The notes under the pieces are model-generated. The model was not told where the DNA came from. It worked only from the letters and a program-made list of their open reading frames with translations, and searched no databases. Position numbers and translations under genes: made by a program. A DNA stretch of 64,000 bases, taken from NCBI GenBank assembly GCA_021234155.1, contig JAJEKV010000062.1:7137000-7200999 (forward strand). The letters are read 5' to 3'. Source of the stretch: Isoetes taiwanensis (lineage: Eukaryota > Streptophyta > Lycopodiopsida > Isoetales > Isoetaceae). How positions within the stretch are numbered: the first letter of the stretch is position 1; each line of letters opens with the position of its first letter. Below are positions 1 through 13,649 of this stretch, piece by piece.

Positions 1-90
1 ACCCGCCACCATGTGTTTTCGCTCGCGAAGAATATAGTAGCACATTAATGAAGTTCAACCCACGCGCTCAAAATATGACCTGAACGACGG

Positions 91-568
91 TTACCACCCT
101 TCCGCCATGGAGGGCAACCGTAAGCGCAGCGACCTGTTTTGCGTCCCAAAATTCGAACTCACTTCGAGTTGCCTTTCCTCGGGCCTCTTAATTGTGATAC
201 ACGTTCTGAAATCTCTCGTGAATCGCTGCTTTTTGTACCTTTCCTTCGTTCTTTGCAGGAATTCGCCCGTATCTTCCGTCTTTTGAAGGGCTGCCCGAAA
301 TGCGTTTTCAATCGGTTCTTCAACTCTATCGCCCATGCTCGTAACCGTTTTCACTTTGAAGTTCTCGCACTTCAGGTATCGCAGCGTCCTGATTATCTTT
401 GAAAGGTCTCGAATGCACTTTCTTTACTCCGAACTTCGTTCTTTTCGTTCGCTGATGAACCAAAGCCTTTTGGTACATCGCCAGCAAAACCAGCAACAAC
501 ATATAAAATAAAACGGTTGTGATCACGCACAAAGAAATGCGCCATCTTTTTTCGCGCTGGCAATCCAT
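91..568 (-). pseudogene. Possible decayed membrane protein fragment (unrecognised)
   Basis: Two overlapping minus-strand frames read like one protein with a frame change. The upstream frame (568-326) starts with a basic stretch, then a hydrophobic helix of about 20 residues rich in Leu, Val and Ile, then basic residues. The downstream frame (354-91) is strongly charged (many Glu, Lys, Arg) and could form a helix. I recognise no family. Frames of this length also occur by chance in this region, so this is only a hint that coding sequence once lay here. Nothing in the neighbourhood suggests a function. Confidence 0.12.
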
Positions 569-2709
569 CTTTTCAAATCAGTCGTCAAAACGCATCCCGA
601 GAACAACACAGCCCTTTCATCGCAAACAGCGATCCTGTGTCTAAAATAGACCGCCAAACTCAGTTTTGCCGGTAAAGTTAATGCTTATTATGCGTTTCTA
701 TGTTTCACGAAGTCGATCGGGCCTTGGATCACATTTAACTAATACAAATTGACCGCATATAACGGCGGTGCCGACCACGCTCAGTGAAAAATAAGCATTC
801 GCTTTAAATCCTCCTAAGAATAAATTCGCCTTGATCGCCAAAACGAGCCCGGTGAAGGCCAGATTGATGCAAAATCGTAAAAGCGTCCAGCATATTAAAA
901 GATAACGTCGTGATTCCCGAGCGTTTCCACAAAAGAAGTTCCTTTAAACATATCGGCGTAACTACACTTTCTCGGATATAACTTGCTGGAAGGCGAACAG
1001 TTCCTCGGCGCGGTGAAGCGTCCAAAATCACCATGACCGCATTTTAGTGCCATACCGTTTCGCCTTGCCAAAATGACTACAATACGAAAAAGAAAGAGGA
1101 TCAAAACATCTTGCCTTCGCGAAATAACCACTACAAGAGCGTGAATATGAGATGCATCAATGTTAAAGCTCGGGCGCCTAAATTAAGCATCTCTCTTCCG
1201 CAAAGAATCGCGATTATCGAAGTTATCCCACTGATACTTAAATAACATGCCCAATAGCCGCGCCAGCATCACAAGCATTAAAATGTTATAGATCCTGAAA
1301 AGGTGAATCCAGCCAATAATAAGGATTCATCGGAGTAGTTCGCTTCCAAATACCGCCGCATCCGCTATTAGAACGCTTTATATAAGCAAATGTAAAACAA
1401 GTAACCTGATGTCGTCAAATGTGTGGTTCGTTCGTTGCTTCAACTCGCTGAACCCATCGTCCCTTTAGCTTTAAAGCTTCCTATAAAATATCCGGCCAGC
1501 ACCGCCTCCCGATGCAAACGCCTCTGCGTTTTAAAAACACAAAGTCGAAGCTTCATTACGTTCGATAGCATCGCGGCTATGTTGGCATGAGCCAAAAAGC
1601 CAAACTCGTCAAACAAATGTTCTACCAAGCTTAAATAAAGCCTCAAAATTCGCCCATAATATCGCATCAAATAAAGTGCATAAATGCATCAAGAAGACCG
1701 TCACCAGGTCGATAGAATACCAACAATTATCGCCCTTCTAACATCAAAGCGTCACAACCTCGTTAAAACTACCCAAGTAATGCCCTCAGAATCATGTGCC
1801 ATTAAAAAATGCCTTCCTCGGAGCAAAAGGCAAAGTCAGATAAAGTGAATCAACATTTTGCAGCACTAATAAGATGCAATAGTGTCCCTATCAGATGCCA
1901 AACGTAATGCATTTACCCCTTTCTTTAAAATGGAATAACTTGTCTTCGTTAAAGATCGCCATGGTTTTACATACTTATCTACCATGTCAAACGCGAATAT
2001 AAGCTTAAATAATACAAATAGTCTCGTAACGAAACAAATAAGAAATACCCTCGGTTTTTACATCGTATTAATGCCGACAATGATAAAGTCTTCACAAAAT
2101 TTCTATAAAGATTCAAAGCTTATCCTGATCCGGACAAAATTTTCCCACTCGGGATAAATGCAAGCATTCATCGCATTTAAAACCCCTCGGGATCCTTAAC
2201 TACAGTGGGCAACTCATCATTGTATTTTATAGTCCCCGCAAGATATATCGTCAACATTTCAACCGAATTAACACCTTTAGTCTCTAATTCTAATACCTTC
2301 GCCAGATCCGATTCTCGCTTTTGAAATCAAGGCTCTGACGCAATTTTGGTCCTCGAAGAATACAAACACACAAAGAGAATGCACAATGACAAAGAGAAGA
2401 GATCAAGAGAAAAGCCTCGATGAACAATAAACAAAGCTGCAATGCTTCAATTAAAAGATCGCCCCATCAGTCTTCCTAAGCATCAACTGCGATACCAACA
2501 AACCTTAAATTTGTTTAAAATCGCGGTTCAAATACGTACCGTGATATATCATAAAGTCGGCAACGTATGCCCCCATAGCCCTTAAAGAAATGAGTTCAAT
2601 GAAGTTCCTGAAACCCCCTTTCTACAAAACAATAGGATGCGTTTCACTGTTCTCGGCTTTCACTCATCAAAACAAAGTCCTCTCCGATTCTCGCCATAAC
2701 CGAAGGCCG

Positions 2710-3012
2710 ATATGAAAAGCCCCAAATAAGGGGCTCAAATCCCATTTCATACATGAAAGCCCCAAATAATTTTAACTATTTCGGCCTAGATAAATGCCCC
2801 ACCAAAGGGCTTCCCGACAGGTGCCCTAAATAAGGGGATGCAGGTACGAGGGTGGGAAAATGACCAAATGCCCATATCTCAGATGGATGTTTCTCAGATC
2901 GAATTTGGCATTGATGTACCATAATTTGTATAAATAAGGATAAATAAAATGCATGAATACGCATTAGAAAATACATCTGGAGTATGTTGTTCATTAGAAA
3001 ATACATGTGATA
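2710..3012. repeat. Short direct repeats in AT-rich stretch
   Basis: The string GAAAGCCCCAAATA occurs (with small variation) near 2,715 and again near 2,755, followed by related AAATAAGGGG and AAATGCCCC blocks. A second pair, CATTAGAAAATACAT, occurs near 2,963 and 2,991. The stretch is AT-rich and contains no gene. Confidence 0.5.
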
Positions 3013-6000
3013 GGTGGTCCCATTTTAACGAAGCTTAAATTCACATTCAATAGAATATCCTATCACTTAACCTTGAGGCTTATCCGCGTAAAGTTGTTAA
3101 CTTCGAGCGCCCTCAAAAGCGGCCAGTAATCAGTCTAATTAATCATAATTTGTTATTCTCGACCTTCTTACTCGCAGATTTTAGACTTTGCACTGCTAAG
3201 TTTCACTTCCTGAGCTTCCTTAGACCCTAAGATTTTTCACTATGAGTCGCAGAAAGCGGCTGGACCTATGTTTTATCCCGCAAGGCCTGAACCGCGGTTT
3301 TTCTACTTTGAGTCATTTCTGGCTGGGCGCCCCGTGACCAGATTTTCCCACCGGCGGCCCTAACCGGTTTGTACCTTTCGAATTGCGGAGCTCCTGGGCC
3401 CATCAGCCTTTGAAAAGTCTGTTCTGAAGCTTAAAATTCACCTTGAAGGGCCCCCGGGAACCGCCATCTTTGAGAAGCACCTTTCTCACTCAGTAGCCCA
3501 GAAAGGGTCTCAGCCCTGTGGTTTTCCGAGCCTGAAAGTTCCGAATGCATCACTTAACGCCTTTCTTCGCAGAACGATTTCTGCACCAGCCGCTTCTAAA
3601 TCGCAATCTGATTAGTGTTTCGCCGCAAGCCTTTAATCCCATTAGATTACATGCCCGGAGCAATAGAAAGATCCGTTTATCGCCTAAAGCACAGACGGCG
3701 GTGGTGAACGAAGTTGGCGTCGGTCAAAATAATGAAGCACCTCCGGAAAGGGTGCTTTGCCACCGTCTTCGTTTCCGCAAAGTCAACGCGTCAGCGGCTC
3801 CATTAGTCGCAGAGTCCTTTTGTGGTTCGTAAAACAGCGTAATTCATCGCATGGTTTGACCATCAGAAATACATAATGCAAATAAATTATTTGTAAATGA
3901 AAGGCCCAAAGCGCATCGTTAGTTTTAGCGTCAGGTGAGAGTTATTTCAATGGTTTTAGTTGATGCTCTTTACCTTCAATTCGCTAACTAAGAAAAGTAG
4001 ATCTGTAATTTATTCGGCACATGAAAGTATTGTCGTTTCAAAGTTTACGTCCTTTTGCGGTAAAAGCCAACAAGGTTCCAAATAAAGTTTAGTCCCTGTC
4101 CATTCCCATCGGGACCGCGAAGAACCAACAAACCGCAGGCGATAGGCTTCAGTCCATATCTCAGATTTCTATTAATAAGATGCCGGTGTAATGCATAATA
4201 GCGTAATCCGGCTCCACGAAAAATAAAGGTAATTCAATTATATCATTTGGACCCTCAAAAATACTAATAGGATGATGCATCGATACCGCCAAAAGTTTAT
4301 CGATTAAAAGTTCCTCGATTCTTCTAAGTTTTCGGCATCCGCGATATCTTCTAAGAAGGGCTTACAAACGTATAGTATAAATCGCCCCAAAGTCCCCGCT
4401 GCGATGTCAGTTGATGTCGTTAACCTCAGACTCGCGACATCACTCTACCACAAATAAAACGGTGACAACAACATACCAGAATAACATCACCCAAAAGTGC
4501 AGAAAGTATCACCCGTGGAAAGTTACGATGTTTTAAACTCGCATACAAAACAGCGAAGGCGTATGCGGGTTCAAAGATAAAGCGTAGCCGAAGAGGAAGC
4601 TACCGGATGAGACGGATGCGCAAACGCAAATACAACCGTAACCAAAGTTTTTACGCACGCATGCATGTCGCCCCATTCTGAATGGTGATCCGCTGTCCTG
4701 CATCATCGATGCTATTTTGTCGAAACATTAGTCCTAACGCTATGCGAACATAATTTGCGACGAAGCCCGATATCTCTCCCCGACACCATTATCATCTTTA
4801 TTATCTTTAGTGTCTTCGTATGCAAACGCCAGAGTCCTGCCGGCGTTGCCCGGTTACGGTCTGCCACCGTCTCGAATATCAATCATCATCCTACCGTTGT
4901 TCATGCGCCAGATGACACTTCTATCTTTGGGAACCTATAAAGTTCCAGCTTATAGTCCGTGAGTCTGCTGGTTGTACCCTCCGGAGGCGATAGCATTGAT
5001 TTTATCTCACAAAGATTCTTATGCAGAGGTGTTCATTCTACGGAACCCTAACCTTCGGTGCATTTGATTTAAATCCGCCTTACCCTTTGTAAAGACCGAG
5101 CCCAACAGCCAACACCACCTTTGTGAACCTAACATTATGCATTTATCATGTTTCACACTCATAAGTATTCTATCCCTCGTCCATCCCGTGATCTACACTA
5201 TTGTCTTCATTTCAGCAACGTTCTGGCGCTACTTTCAGCATGCATCGTGCTTCACTCAGAAGTTATTGAATTATCGTAACATCTCCCATGTTTCGTCAGT
5301 ATATCAATCAACGCCACAAGCATAAAATACCGGAAGTCTAGTGAAATGAATAGATACCATGGTCCGCAGCGGCAGCAAAACCATGCGTATGATCGCCAAA
5401 AAGGGTAGGGAGGAAAATGTCTCTCTCTTCGCGCAATCTCTCGAAATAGGAGTAAGCCGGGTTGATGACCGCTAAAGATATTCTCGATGAATAGTTCCAG
5501 TCCTCGTATTGAAGGATCACAATCATCGCAAATCATAGGGTGTTCTTATTGGCGTTATAAAACTAATCATTTCTAAGCCGATTCGCATTGGACGCGCAGC
5601 CCATATTACGGAACCGCTTTTATCGAAAAATCCTACCACGACGGCGCCGCACCATCGGTGAAAATAAGCATAAAAAATGATTGAGCGCCCGCGGAGGAAA
5701 TGCAGTCGTTGGTGCATACCGCCATCCTATGATACTGCCGTTCAAAAGTGCAGTTCGCGAAGAAAAGTAGGGAAAATGTTCCCCGAGGTTAGGGATTGGT
5801 TGATAAATCCCCAAAGTTTTTCCCGTTCCTTCCTTTATGAAACGGAGTGCTTCAGGTCAACCCATTCGGGCAACCACGCAACCGAAAGGTAGTTGATTAT
5901 AAAATAATAACGCAACCGTCCACCTTTGTTCTACCATCCGCCTGGAGCCCGCCGAACGGGGCAAACTGACACGATGTTGGACGCGATTTCAACAATTAAT

Positions 6001-8765
6001 CTCTTTAGGCAGAACCAAAGCGTGAATTCATCAAGCTCACACCCGAGGTAAGCATTATATCCTCAGATACTTCCATGCATTTCTACCCTTTGGGTTGACA
6101 GGATCCGCGCCGTAACTTTTCTAATAGCAACTATTCCCTGGGCGGCATTTTTGCGCGGAAATCAACGAACATTCCATGTTACGCAGCATAATTCGGTGAC
6201 CCCATCGCCCCATTAAGGAGATGTCATCTCATGACCATTTTATGTCCAGCCCCATAAACCAGCGGCATTCATGTAAAGTATGTCATCATTAAGGTCGTAC
6301 TTCTTTGTGGTTCTCGACTCTGCGCCAGTTTCTATTGGAAGCCCATCCTGGAGGAGGACATCGCCTTTTTCGTCTCTGCGTCTCTACCGTGCGTGTCCCT
6401 TCAACCTGGGATGAATTAGCTTGCCAATAACGTCCTTTGGTTCCAGCGTTCCGGTGCTACGCCCGAGCCCTTCAATACGACATCTGTTACGATACGCAGC
6501 GCCGCCAATAGTTCTTGTCGGCGTCCGAAGTTATAAAATCTTCGGTTGTCCTATAATTGTGTTCAGAGTCCGGTGGTCCGGTTGTTTCATTTGATGCATG
6601 CGATATTGTGCTTCGATTCATCATGTCGGCTAAAAATGCTACTCTTTGGCGATAGTAAATTCTTAATCTAATATGCGACGATTGCGTAGTATGCTTAATT
6701 TAGAAATCAACCATTCCCAACCGGAGTAGTTCCAGTAGTAGATCTCATATATCTCCAGCATAGACGGCGAAGCATGCGGCTAAATATTTATCGACCGTCC
6801 CGTCATTAGGTGAATTTGTTCGCAACCAGTGTAGCCAAGCTCCTCGCAATGGTAACCAGTACTTTGAAACACCATTATGGATCGACCGAAGTTCCACCGC
6901 GAAGTGGACCCATGAACGGCGGTTAATAATTAAAATGATCGACCGTTCTTTAAAGTTTCTACATGGCCGCTCTAAAATTGGCAAAGATTAACTCGAAGCT
7001 AGCCCCATTAGTAAGTACGGCACCAAAGCCGCTGGAAGGAGTAATTTCTGTTGTTTTCGGACCGTGAAGTTTGCCATTATATCTCTAAGTCCAAGATCCA
7101 ATTCAGTAATTCTTTTACTTTTAGTTGGAAATGCCGCTAAATCACTAAAATATCCGCCTGAAAGAAATTCCTCGATAAAGGTTATACCAGTGATGTTTAG
7201 AAAGTCTGTGGATTAGCACCGGGATTATTTTGCAGATTATAAGAAGCAGATACCCATCGCGAAAGTCCGCATTAAACCGTTCAGTTCCATCGAAATTCCG
7301 CGAATATCAAAACGAAATTCCATTCCATCTGAAATACTCCGGCGAAGATTGGCACGCATATGTTCTAAAAGCAAAATAGAAATAAAGACGTTCGTTTGTT
7401 CCCATTCATGATGGATCGGTTCGCCACCAATCTATTCAGCATAGTAATCAAATCAATCCCTGAATCTAACAGTAAAGAGCGCGCTCGCAGATTTCAACTC
7501 AAAAGCCGGAATCCACTTATTCGCAATATCCGCCATAGCCTGGGCCAACTCCATTTTCGCGTTCAGGATAGCAAAGACCACATTTTTAAGTCAGTTTAAT
7601 GCATCTTTTACCCTTTAAATGTAATTTTCCGCGCAATGTCAAAGAGAAAATTTGCCGCTTGGTTTTGTCGGCATGAAAGCTTGAGATCTAAAGTGAGCTG
7701 CCGGGCAGCAGAAGGCAAGTTACCGTTAGTCGCCCGAATTTGACCATGTTTACGGACTGTGACATTACTCACCGTATTTGGCCATGCAAGAAAGTCGACT
7801 CAAGCGAAGCGCATAAATTTGTAAGCAAACGAACTTTAAAAAGGAAAAAAATCCAGCGCAATACCCTTTTTAAGATTTCGACATTAAAATGCATTTAACC
7901 TTAAACCTTTCACGATTTGCCTCGAAATTTTAGAGCATCATCAATGCCTTTGCATTTTATGCGTATTTGAGTATAAAGCCCTTTCCGTAATGTGATGTAT
8001 TTTTTGCTTAAATTCTTAGAAATCGACAGCTTTTTGTTTTTGAATGTACGAAAGATTACTTCGTAAACCCTGATGAACTTAGTGGAAACCCACCCCTAAA
8101 ACTTCATCGCTTCAACCGTTCTATATGTAGATAATATCTTCAATACATTCATGACTTTCGCCGCATTTGCCAAAACCGAAGCAATCCAACCTCCCTCCTC
8201 CAAAGCCGGTGATAGTAAGATCTCTTTATCTAAAATCCACCGCGCCTAACTGGCGGTCATATTCTAAAGAACTTAATCATCTTTAAAGCGTATTTGGTGA
8301 ATTGCAATCTTAAGGTAATTAGCGCAAAAGCAATTAAATATCTTCTACCATTGTATTATTGACTAAGGTGCGTTCCGCGAAAACTCGCGGTAAACGTCGT
8401 TTAAACGGTTTCAACACGCTGCAGTATTTTGTAGTTTTTCCCGTAAATAAGAAAGATGCCAACGAAATCGTATCTTCAGCAGCCCTGTTAAATTTATGTT
8501 TGGCGCACTTTAAATTTGGATTAATGGAATATGGCGCGTTCATATAAAATTAGTGCCAGATTGATCACCACGAACAGTTCTGCAAACGAAGATCAAAATA
8601 CGTCAAAACCCCATTATCGTTACCGTAAATTTAAAACCCGCCAGTATCTATGTCGCTGAGTTTCGAATTTTGCTTCGTTCATAAAGCCAGTTATAGCCAG
8701 CAAACATGCCATTCGAATCAAAGTTCGATACCGTGTTTCCGCGTTTCATGGTTCATCTTCCATAA

Positions 8766-9825
8766 TCAACAAAATAAGCTCCCCCAAAAATAATACCCGC
8801 CGTTGCGCACTGTTGCCCGCAACACGCGTTTTGAAGCTTCAACCAACTTCGCTGGTAAACATATCCTTATCGTTTGGAATAATATTCCGCTTATGTGATT
8901 CTGGTATCTTAGCGTTAAATAAGGAATCACCCAAAGTTTCGCGCCGCGAATCATCGGGTTTATTCTCCGCAAGCCCAACCGAAAGGTAACCTTTTTCCTC
9001 GATGCGAGAATAAAGCGACATTAGGGCCTCTTTAGCAACCAACGGAAATACCAAAGCTCCGCAGTTGGGCGCAGGCATTAAACGAAGTTTCAAAACGATA
9101 CACCGAGATAAACCGTCAACGAATTCAGCATATGACCGCGCTATCGAAATAGCAACAACATAGTCAGCGCGGATTCAATAGGCGCCGCGCGCGCCGAAGT
9201 CGCCTCAACAGCGATATCTTCGTCTTTAGCTTCCACCATCAGGCTCTTCTTCATGTTCGCTTCCAGTAGTTGTCTTCTTCTTAGCGGGAAGAATGCAAGT
9301 AGGGTAACTCATCGTCTTCCCACGAAATAATTTGTTCGTCGCATCGGGTATTATCGTTTCCAAAGATAATGCAAACTCACCGTTCCTCCATACTGAGATT
9401 CTTAATGAATTCCAGCAGACTTCAAAGCCGCCCTGATACCGTTCACCTGCACCGAATAAAACAAGCTTCATTGTGAAATTCAGGGGAATATCCGCTTTCG
9501 CAGCACAAATATTGTTTCGCTCCATAGCATAACGTGTTTTCAAGAGTCAAAATCGCCAAGTTCGTAATACTTTTGGATTCGGCCAATCTCTGTCAGCATA
9601 ATAACCCGCGTTGCGTTCAATGATACCGTTGAAGGAACCGGTGTCGCGTTCAATTGCAGACCTTTTCTTTGACCTCAAGACATTATTGCGTCTTCGCTGA
9701 ATACAGTATGGTTCGCGTGAATCGTCCACGCTGGCGCGTTTCCTCTGCTGAAGTCCGAATTCTTCCATTATCGCCCTCTGTAAAGCAACGGCCATCAACT
9801 TAACATATACTTTTGCTGCCAGCAC
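8766..9825 (-). pseudogene. Possible decayed coding region (unrecognised)
   Basis: Four minus-strand frames follow one another with little gap (9,825-9,547; 9,543-9,226; 9,093-8,839; 8,978-8,766), as expected for a gene broken by frameshifts. The first is Arg/Lys-rich. The second ends in a Lys-Thr-rich then Glu-rich tail, and a frame continues past its stop with mostly Ala, Glu and Asp. The third is Glu/Lys/Asp-rich. None matches a family I know. The frames could equally be chance openings in sequence depleted of stops by its CpG content. Confidence is low, and no start site or regulatory signal could be assigned. Confidence 0.15.
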
Positions 9826-12399
9826 CAGTGTTCAAATAGCTCATATGTTTTATCGTAACATCTTCCGCCCTGCTTTCTCTCCAAAATTCGGTGCTATCCG
9901 CAAATAGTCAGGTCCGGCGAAATGAGCGTATCCGCCCGCTTGCCAACCCAAAGCCGTCCGCGTCTCATCACTCCTCCGTCATACAGACACCACGCATTGA
10001 ACATGCAAGAAAACGTTAACCGGTGCCGCATATTGAAATACCGAACGTTCTTAGCAACAACAAACCAGGCGCCTTTTGGCGATTATTGGCTAACAAAGTC
10101 TAACATTGCAGTCAGCGATCAGTAATAACATGGTTTCATCTTCAGCACACGAATTCTATGTAACCATGAACTATAATTTCAGCGAACCAAATTGTTCAGC
10201 CGGACCGGTTACGCGTTTTGCCCGTAATCGATCCAATGGTATCGGAAAGCCATTCCTGCAGGATACGTTTCATATGCGCCAGCGCTTTCTGGCGATCGAC
10301 CTTTGATTTTCGGTTGCAAAACGCAAATACGCTGCCACCTTGATTCTACCGAATAACGGCACTGGAAAGTGTAAAATAATAATTAAAACTCGAAATACAA
10401 AAACAAAGCAAGCCTAAACCCAGATAACCGATATTACTGCAAAAGTATTAGCAAATTTCACGTCGTATTGGCCTGACGAGTTGTTCGCCGGTCGTTTCGC
10501 CGTCAACCGGTTTAGTTTTGCTATTTTCGGGCTGTCTAAACTCCGAAATGCCGCTTCAAAATTTAGGTGCGTTAATTGAACAAGCGTCGAAAACGGTATT
10601 CATTTCCATCGATGATGTAACATGAGGAGTGAGCGGTAGCCAGGCGAACGATAGATGACACAAATGAATAAATAGGAATAAATATCCATAATTGGCGGTT
10701 AACGCCGTTCTTACCATAAAGAATCCCGTCCTATTTCTACCACTTTCGATATTACGTTATCCAGCTCCCAGTCAAACCATAATGTTTTGGAATCCTTCTC
10801 CCCAAAAGTTGGGTTCTTCAGCGAATATCTTTTTCCATAACGCATCGTATTCGAACAATGTTCCAGAAAATCCATGTCGGTTGCGGCATCAAATCCTTTC
10901 ATATGTATTGCGCTATTCACTCTAACTTGTTCCTCCTTTTCTTACGGGCCGATAACGTTATCGAGTACGCAATATTACCTTTCTATTTCGATACAGCATG
11001 TTAAACCGAAATGGTAATATAAAGTTTTTCACACTATTACCTTGGCCCATAATTTCAACATCGTTTTCGACTTCCAAAGTATAGTCAGTAGTTCATCGTG
11101 CACTTCAAAATCTCCGGATTTATATTTCTGTTCAATCTTAAGCCGCATTTGCTGCTGAACTTATATGTCTATTTTGTTGTAATTTCAAATTCGGACACGC
11201 AGTGACTCCAACGGCTATCTTATCCATCCAGTGCCATTTGGCGCTGCGTTTTATTAAAACCAGTGGGAACCGGTTGTCCCCTGAACGCCTGCGAAACTCT
11301 TCCATACAACTACTACTTCCAACAGATTCAATAGTCGCTCATCGAATAGGTCGGCGATCGCAAAAGATCTGAAGCGTCAGCTGTTTCCGGTTATCTACCC
11401 AAAGAATACCTCGAAAATCCATCATTAATCGCATAATTAACGCCAACACCCGTCTCTAAAAGCATCGGTAAGATAAAAAGCCGCATTCATCATTAAATGC
11501 ATATAATCAAAATCAACAGCCGTAAGAAAGCATTGCAAAAATCATGACACCGCACGCATCGCCTGAATACGCCATATTATAGCGACAAATTTTACCGTCC
11601 ACTGCATTCACTGGCGAAGGTATCGCTTTGTAAGTCAACCTTCCGGCCTTGCAACTTAATCAAAAAATGGTAAAGCTCCTTAAATCGATATTTACGCGGC
11701 GAGCCAGCTCTAATCAAACGCCAACTAATATATTTAACGCAGCAACAAAGCTGGTCAAATAAAATAAAATGATAAACAGAATCAAAATTTTGGTGTCACT
11801 GTTGGCGCCGAATTAGCGTGAGATTGCAGATAAACAAAAAGGTGCCTTACCGCAAGAAAATGATTTCAAACGATCTAAATGACCAGTTATGTAGATCAGA
11901 GATCAAAACGATAACGCCAAGCCCCCAATGTCGGATCGCCTATTTCGGAAAAGAAAGCTCATAAAAGTTACTTGAGGGAAAACGAAAGCAGCATACGTTC
12001 AAAACCAAAGAATAAACAGGAATGAGGGATGCCGCTTTTGTTCGATGATGGAACAGTGCATCAGCCTCCAGCTGCACCACAAAATGTTAACTACTCTTGA
12101 GCAACCTAAATCTCTTAGTGAAGTTGATAAGTGAAATCGATATCTTCAACCGCCAGCGCTTTTGTCAACGTGAATACCACGAATATGGAAAGACCAGTTT
12201 ATGGAAACGCAGGCGACTTTAGCACCATTCACCAAAAGTAACCCATAGCACCATCTAGAATAAAACCCGCAGAAGTGTTCCATCGGGCTTCTCATTAAAG
12301 CCGTAAGAATTTGACCGATAAGTTTACAACGAAATGCATCAAATTCGCCATATGTTATGCCTTTTCGAAATGCATTAATTTAATGACAAGCAAAAACGA

Positions 12400-13640
12400 C
12401 GTCATCAAACTGTTTGCAATACCGTTCAGATTTGTTCCAAAATTTTCCCATTGTACCGATTATCGAAGTTTTTTCCGAGCGTTTTGAGCGGTTGCCGCGA
12501 AACAACGGAAGTCCGCAGAGATCCAATTAACGCTCTTGAGGACGATTTGCGTAACATGTTTGTTGAAGTGGTCCGCCGCCTTCCAATAAACGCATCCAAA
12601 ACGATCCTTCATATTTAGGTGCTGATATAAATTTCAGCGCCTATAGACCGGGTTTTAACTCACAAACAAGCGGAATTTCATAAGCAATGCATGGCCTTAA
12701 TATTTCTCTGCATTCGCGTCCCTGGAATGTTAATCTATAAAATGACAGCGTTATTTTTCGATTGATGTCCTTCATATACGCACATCCAGTTTGCGATTGC
12801 GCAGCAAATATATAATGCGCACAGTTTATACAACATTTCGAAACCACCAATTTTAATCTTAGCAAATCCGAAATACTGGTTTTACGTTTAACCGCGGCAT
12901 GCCAAAATATTCGGTTTATCGAGCTTGGCGTTCAGTTTTCAGATTCGCGAATGCCTAAAAATGACCGGTATGCGGGCAATAACATAAAACCAGTTTATAT
13001 AGATGCCTGCATCCGCAAAGAACACTACAGCATACGGGTAGTCAGGTCGCATAAGTGGCTTTGTACATTTGAGATTCAAGTCTCGTTCGTTCTTCACGAA
13101 GTCGCCTATGAATAATGTCGATATTGTTCCAAACTTTTTCGCCGATATTGCAAATGTGATTCATAAAGGATTTGAACAGTTTTTGCATAAGGCCGCCGCA
13201 TTAAGTTATTAGAAGTTGCTGCGATAAAGGTACAAAGCCCATGGATATTTACCATGGATGTCATGATCTTAATAAAGTTTGGTAAAAATGGTCCAAATCC
13301 ATTTCTATCGGGCCTTTCGTTGCCGTTATAACCCGCATTCGTCCTATAAAATGCGATCTTCAAGAAAGATATACCGCGAGCTATAGACCCGCTTAACCAG
13401 CAGCATTTACGGCAATGTCCAAGGTGCGATTCTTTTCTTTAAAGCCAGCAGGCTTGTTTTTAAGCATTAATTAATGAAAGCCATAAATCCGTTTCAACGG
13501 TATTATTCGTACCGCCAGTTTAAACTGCTATATTGCACCAATCGTACGACGGCAGAGAATTTCATAGTTGAAATGCTTGAATAACTTTAAAGGAAATGCT
13601 CAACGCAGCAACAGTATCTCGGCCCCAAGATCAATCAAAA
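12400..13640. repeat. Diverged copy of the ~750-bp tandem repeat
   Basis: Reading in register with 15,206-16,560, many blocks match: CTATAGACC at 12,643 and 13,381 against 15,933; GGAATTTCATAA near 12,671 against 15,217; ACATTTGAGATTCAAGTCT near 13,065 against 15,652; AAAGGATTTGAA near 13,166 against 15,768; AGAAGTTG(C/T)TGCG near 13,210 against 15,812. The order is the same, so this is homology. Homology appears to continue left of 12,640 (for example near 12,440 and 12,560), implying at least two units here. Where the 15-16 kb copies have TTGCTT or CTGCAG, this copy has CG-containing strings. Confidence 0.7.
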
Positions 13641-13649
13641 TACTGCTTT

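Larger units (their letters stand above)
1..12400. other. Gene-less CpG-rich region
   Basis: No supportable gene is seen here. The longest open frame is about 105 codons and none shows a domain I recognise. The sequence differs from the rest of the window: CpG is very frequent (for example the run of CG dinucleotides near 9,180-9,200) although AT content stays high, and frames break every 60-100 codons on both strands. A few stretches (about 2,690-3,060 and 3,170-3,540) look closer to ordinary plant intergenic DNA. The right flank, from about 12,400, is a diverged copy of a repeat present elsewhere in the window, so at least part of this region is repeat DNA. The composition may be real or may be consensus error; see the findings. 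No tRNA, promoter or terminator could be supported. Confidence 0.5.

Noticed and set aside
1-13640. Endogenous giant-virus or organellar insert
   Set aside because: Composition suggested foreign DNA, but no recognisable viral or organellar protein could be read, and the right part matches a repeat in the same window.
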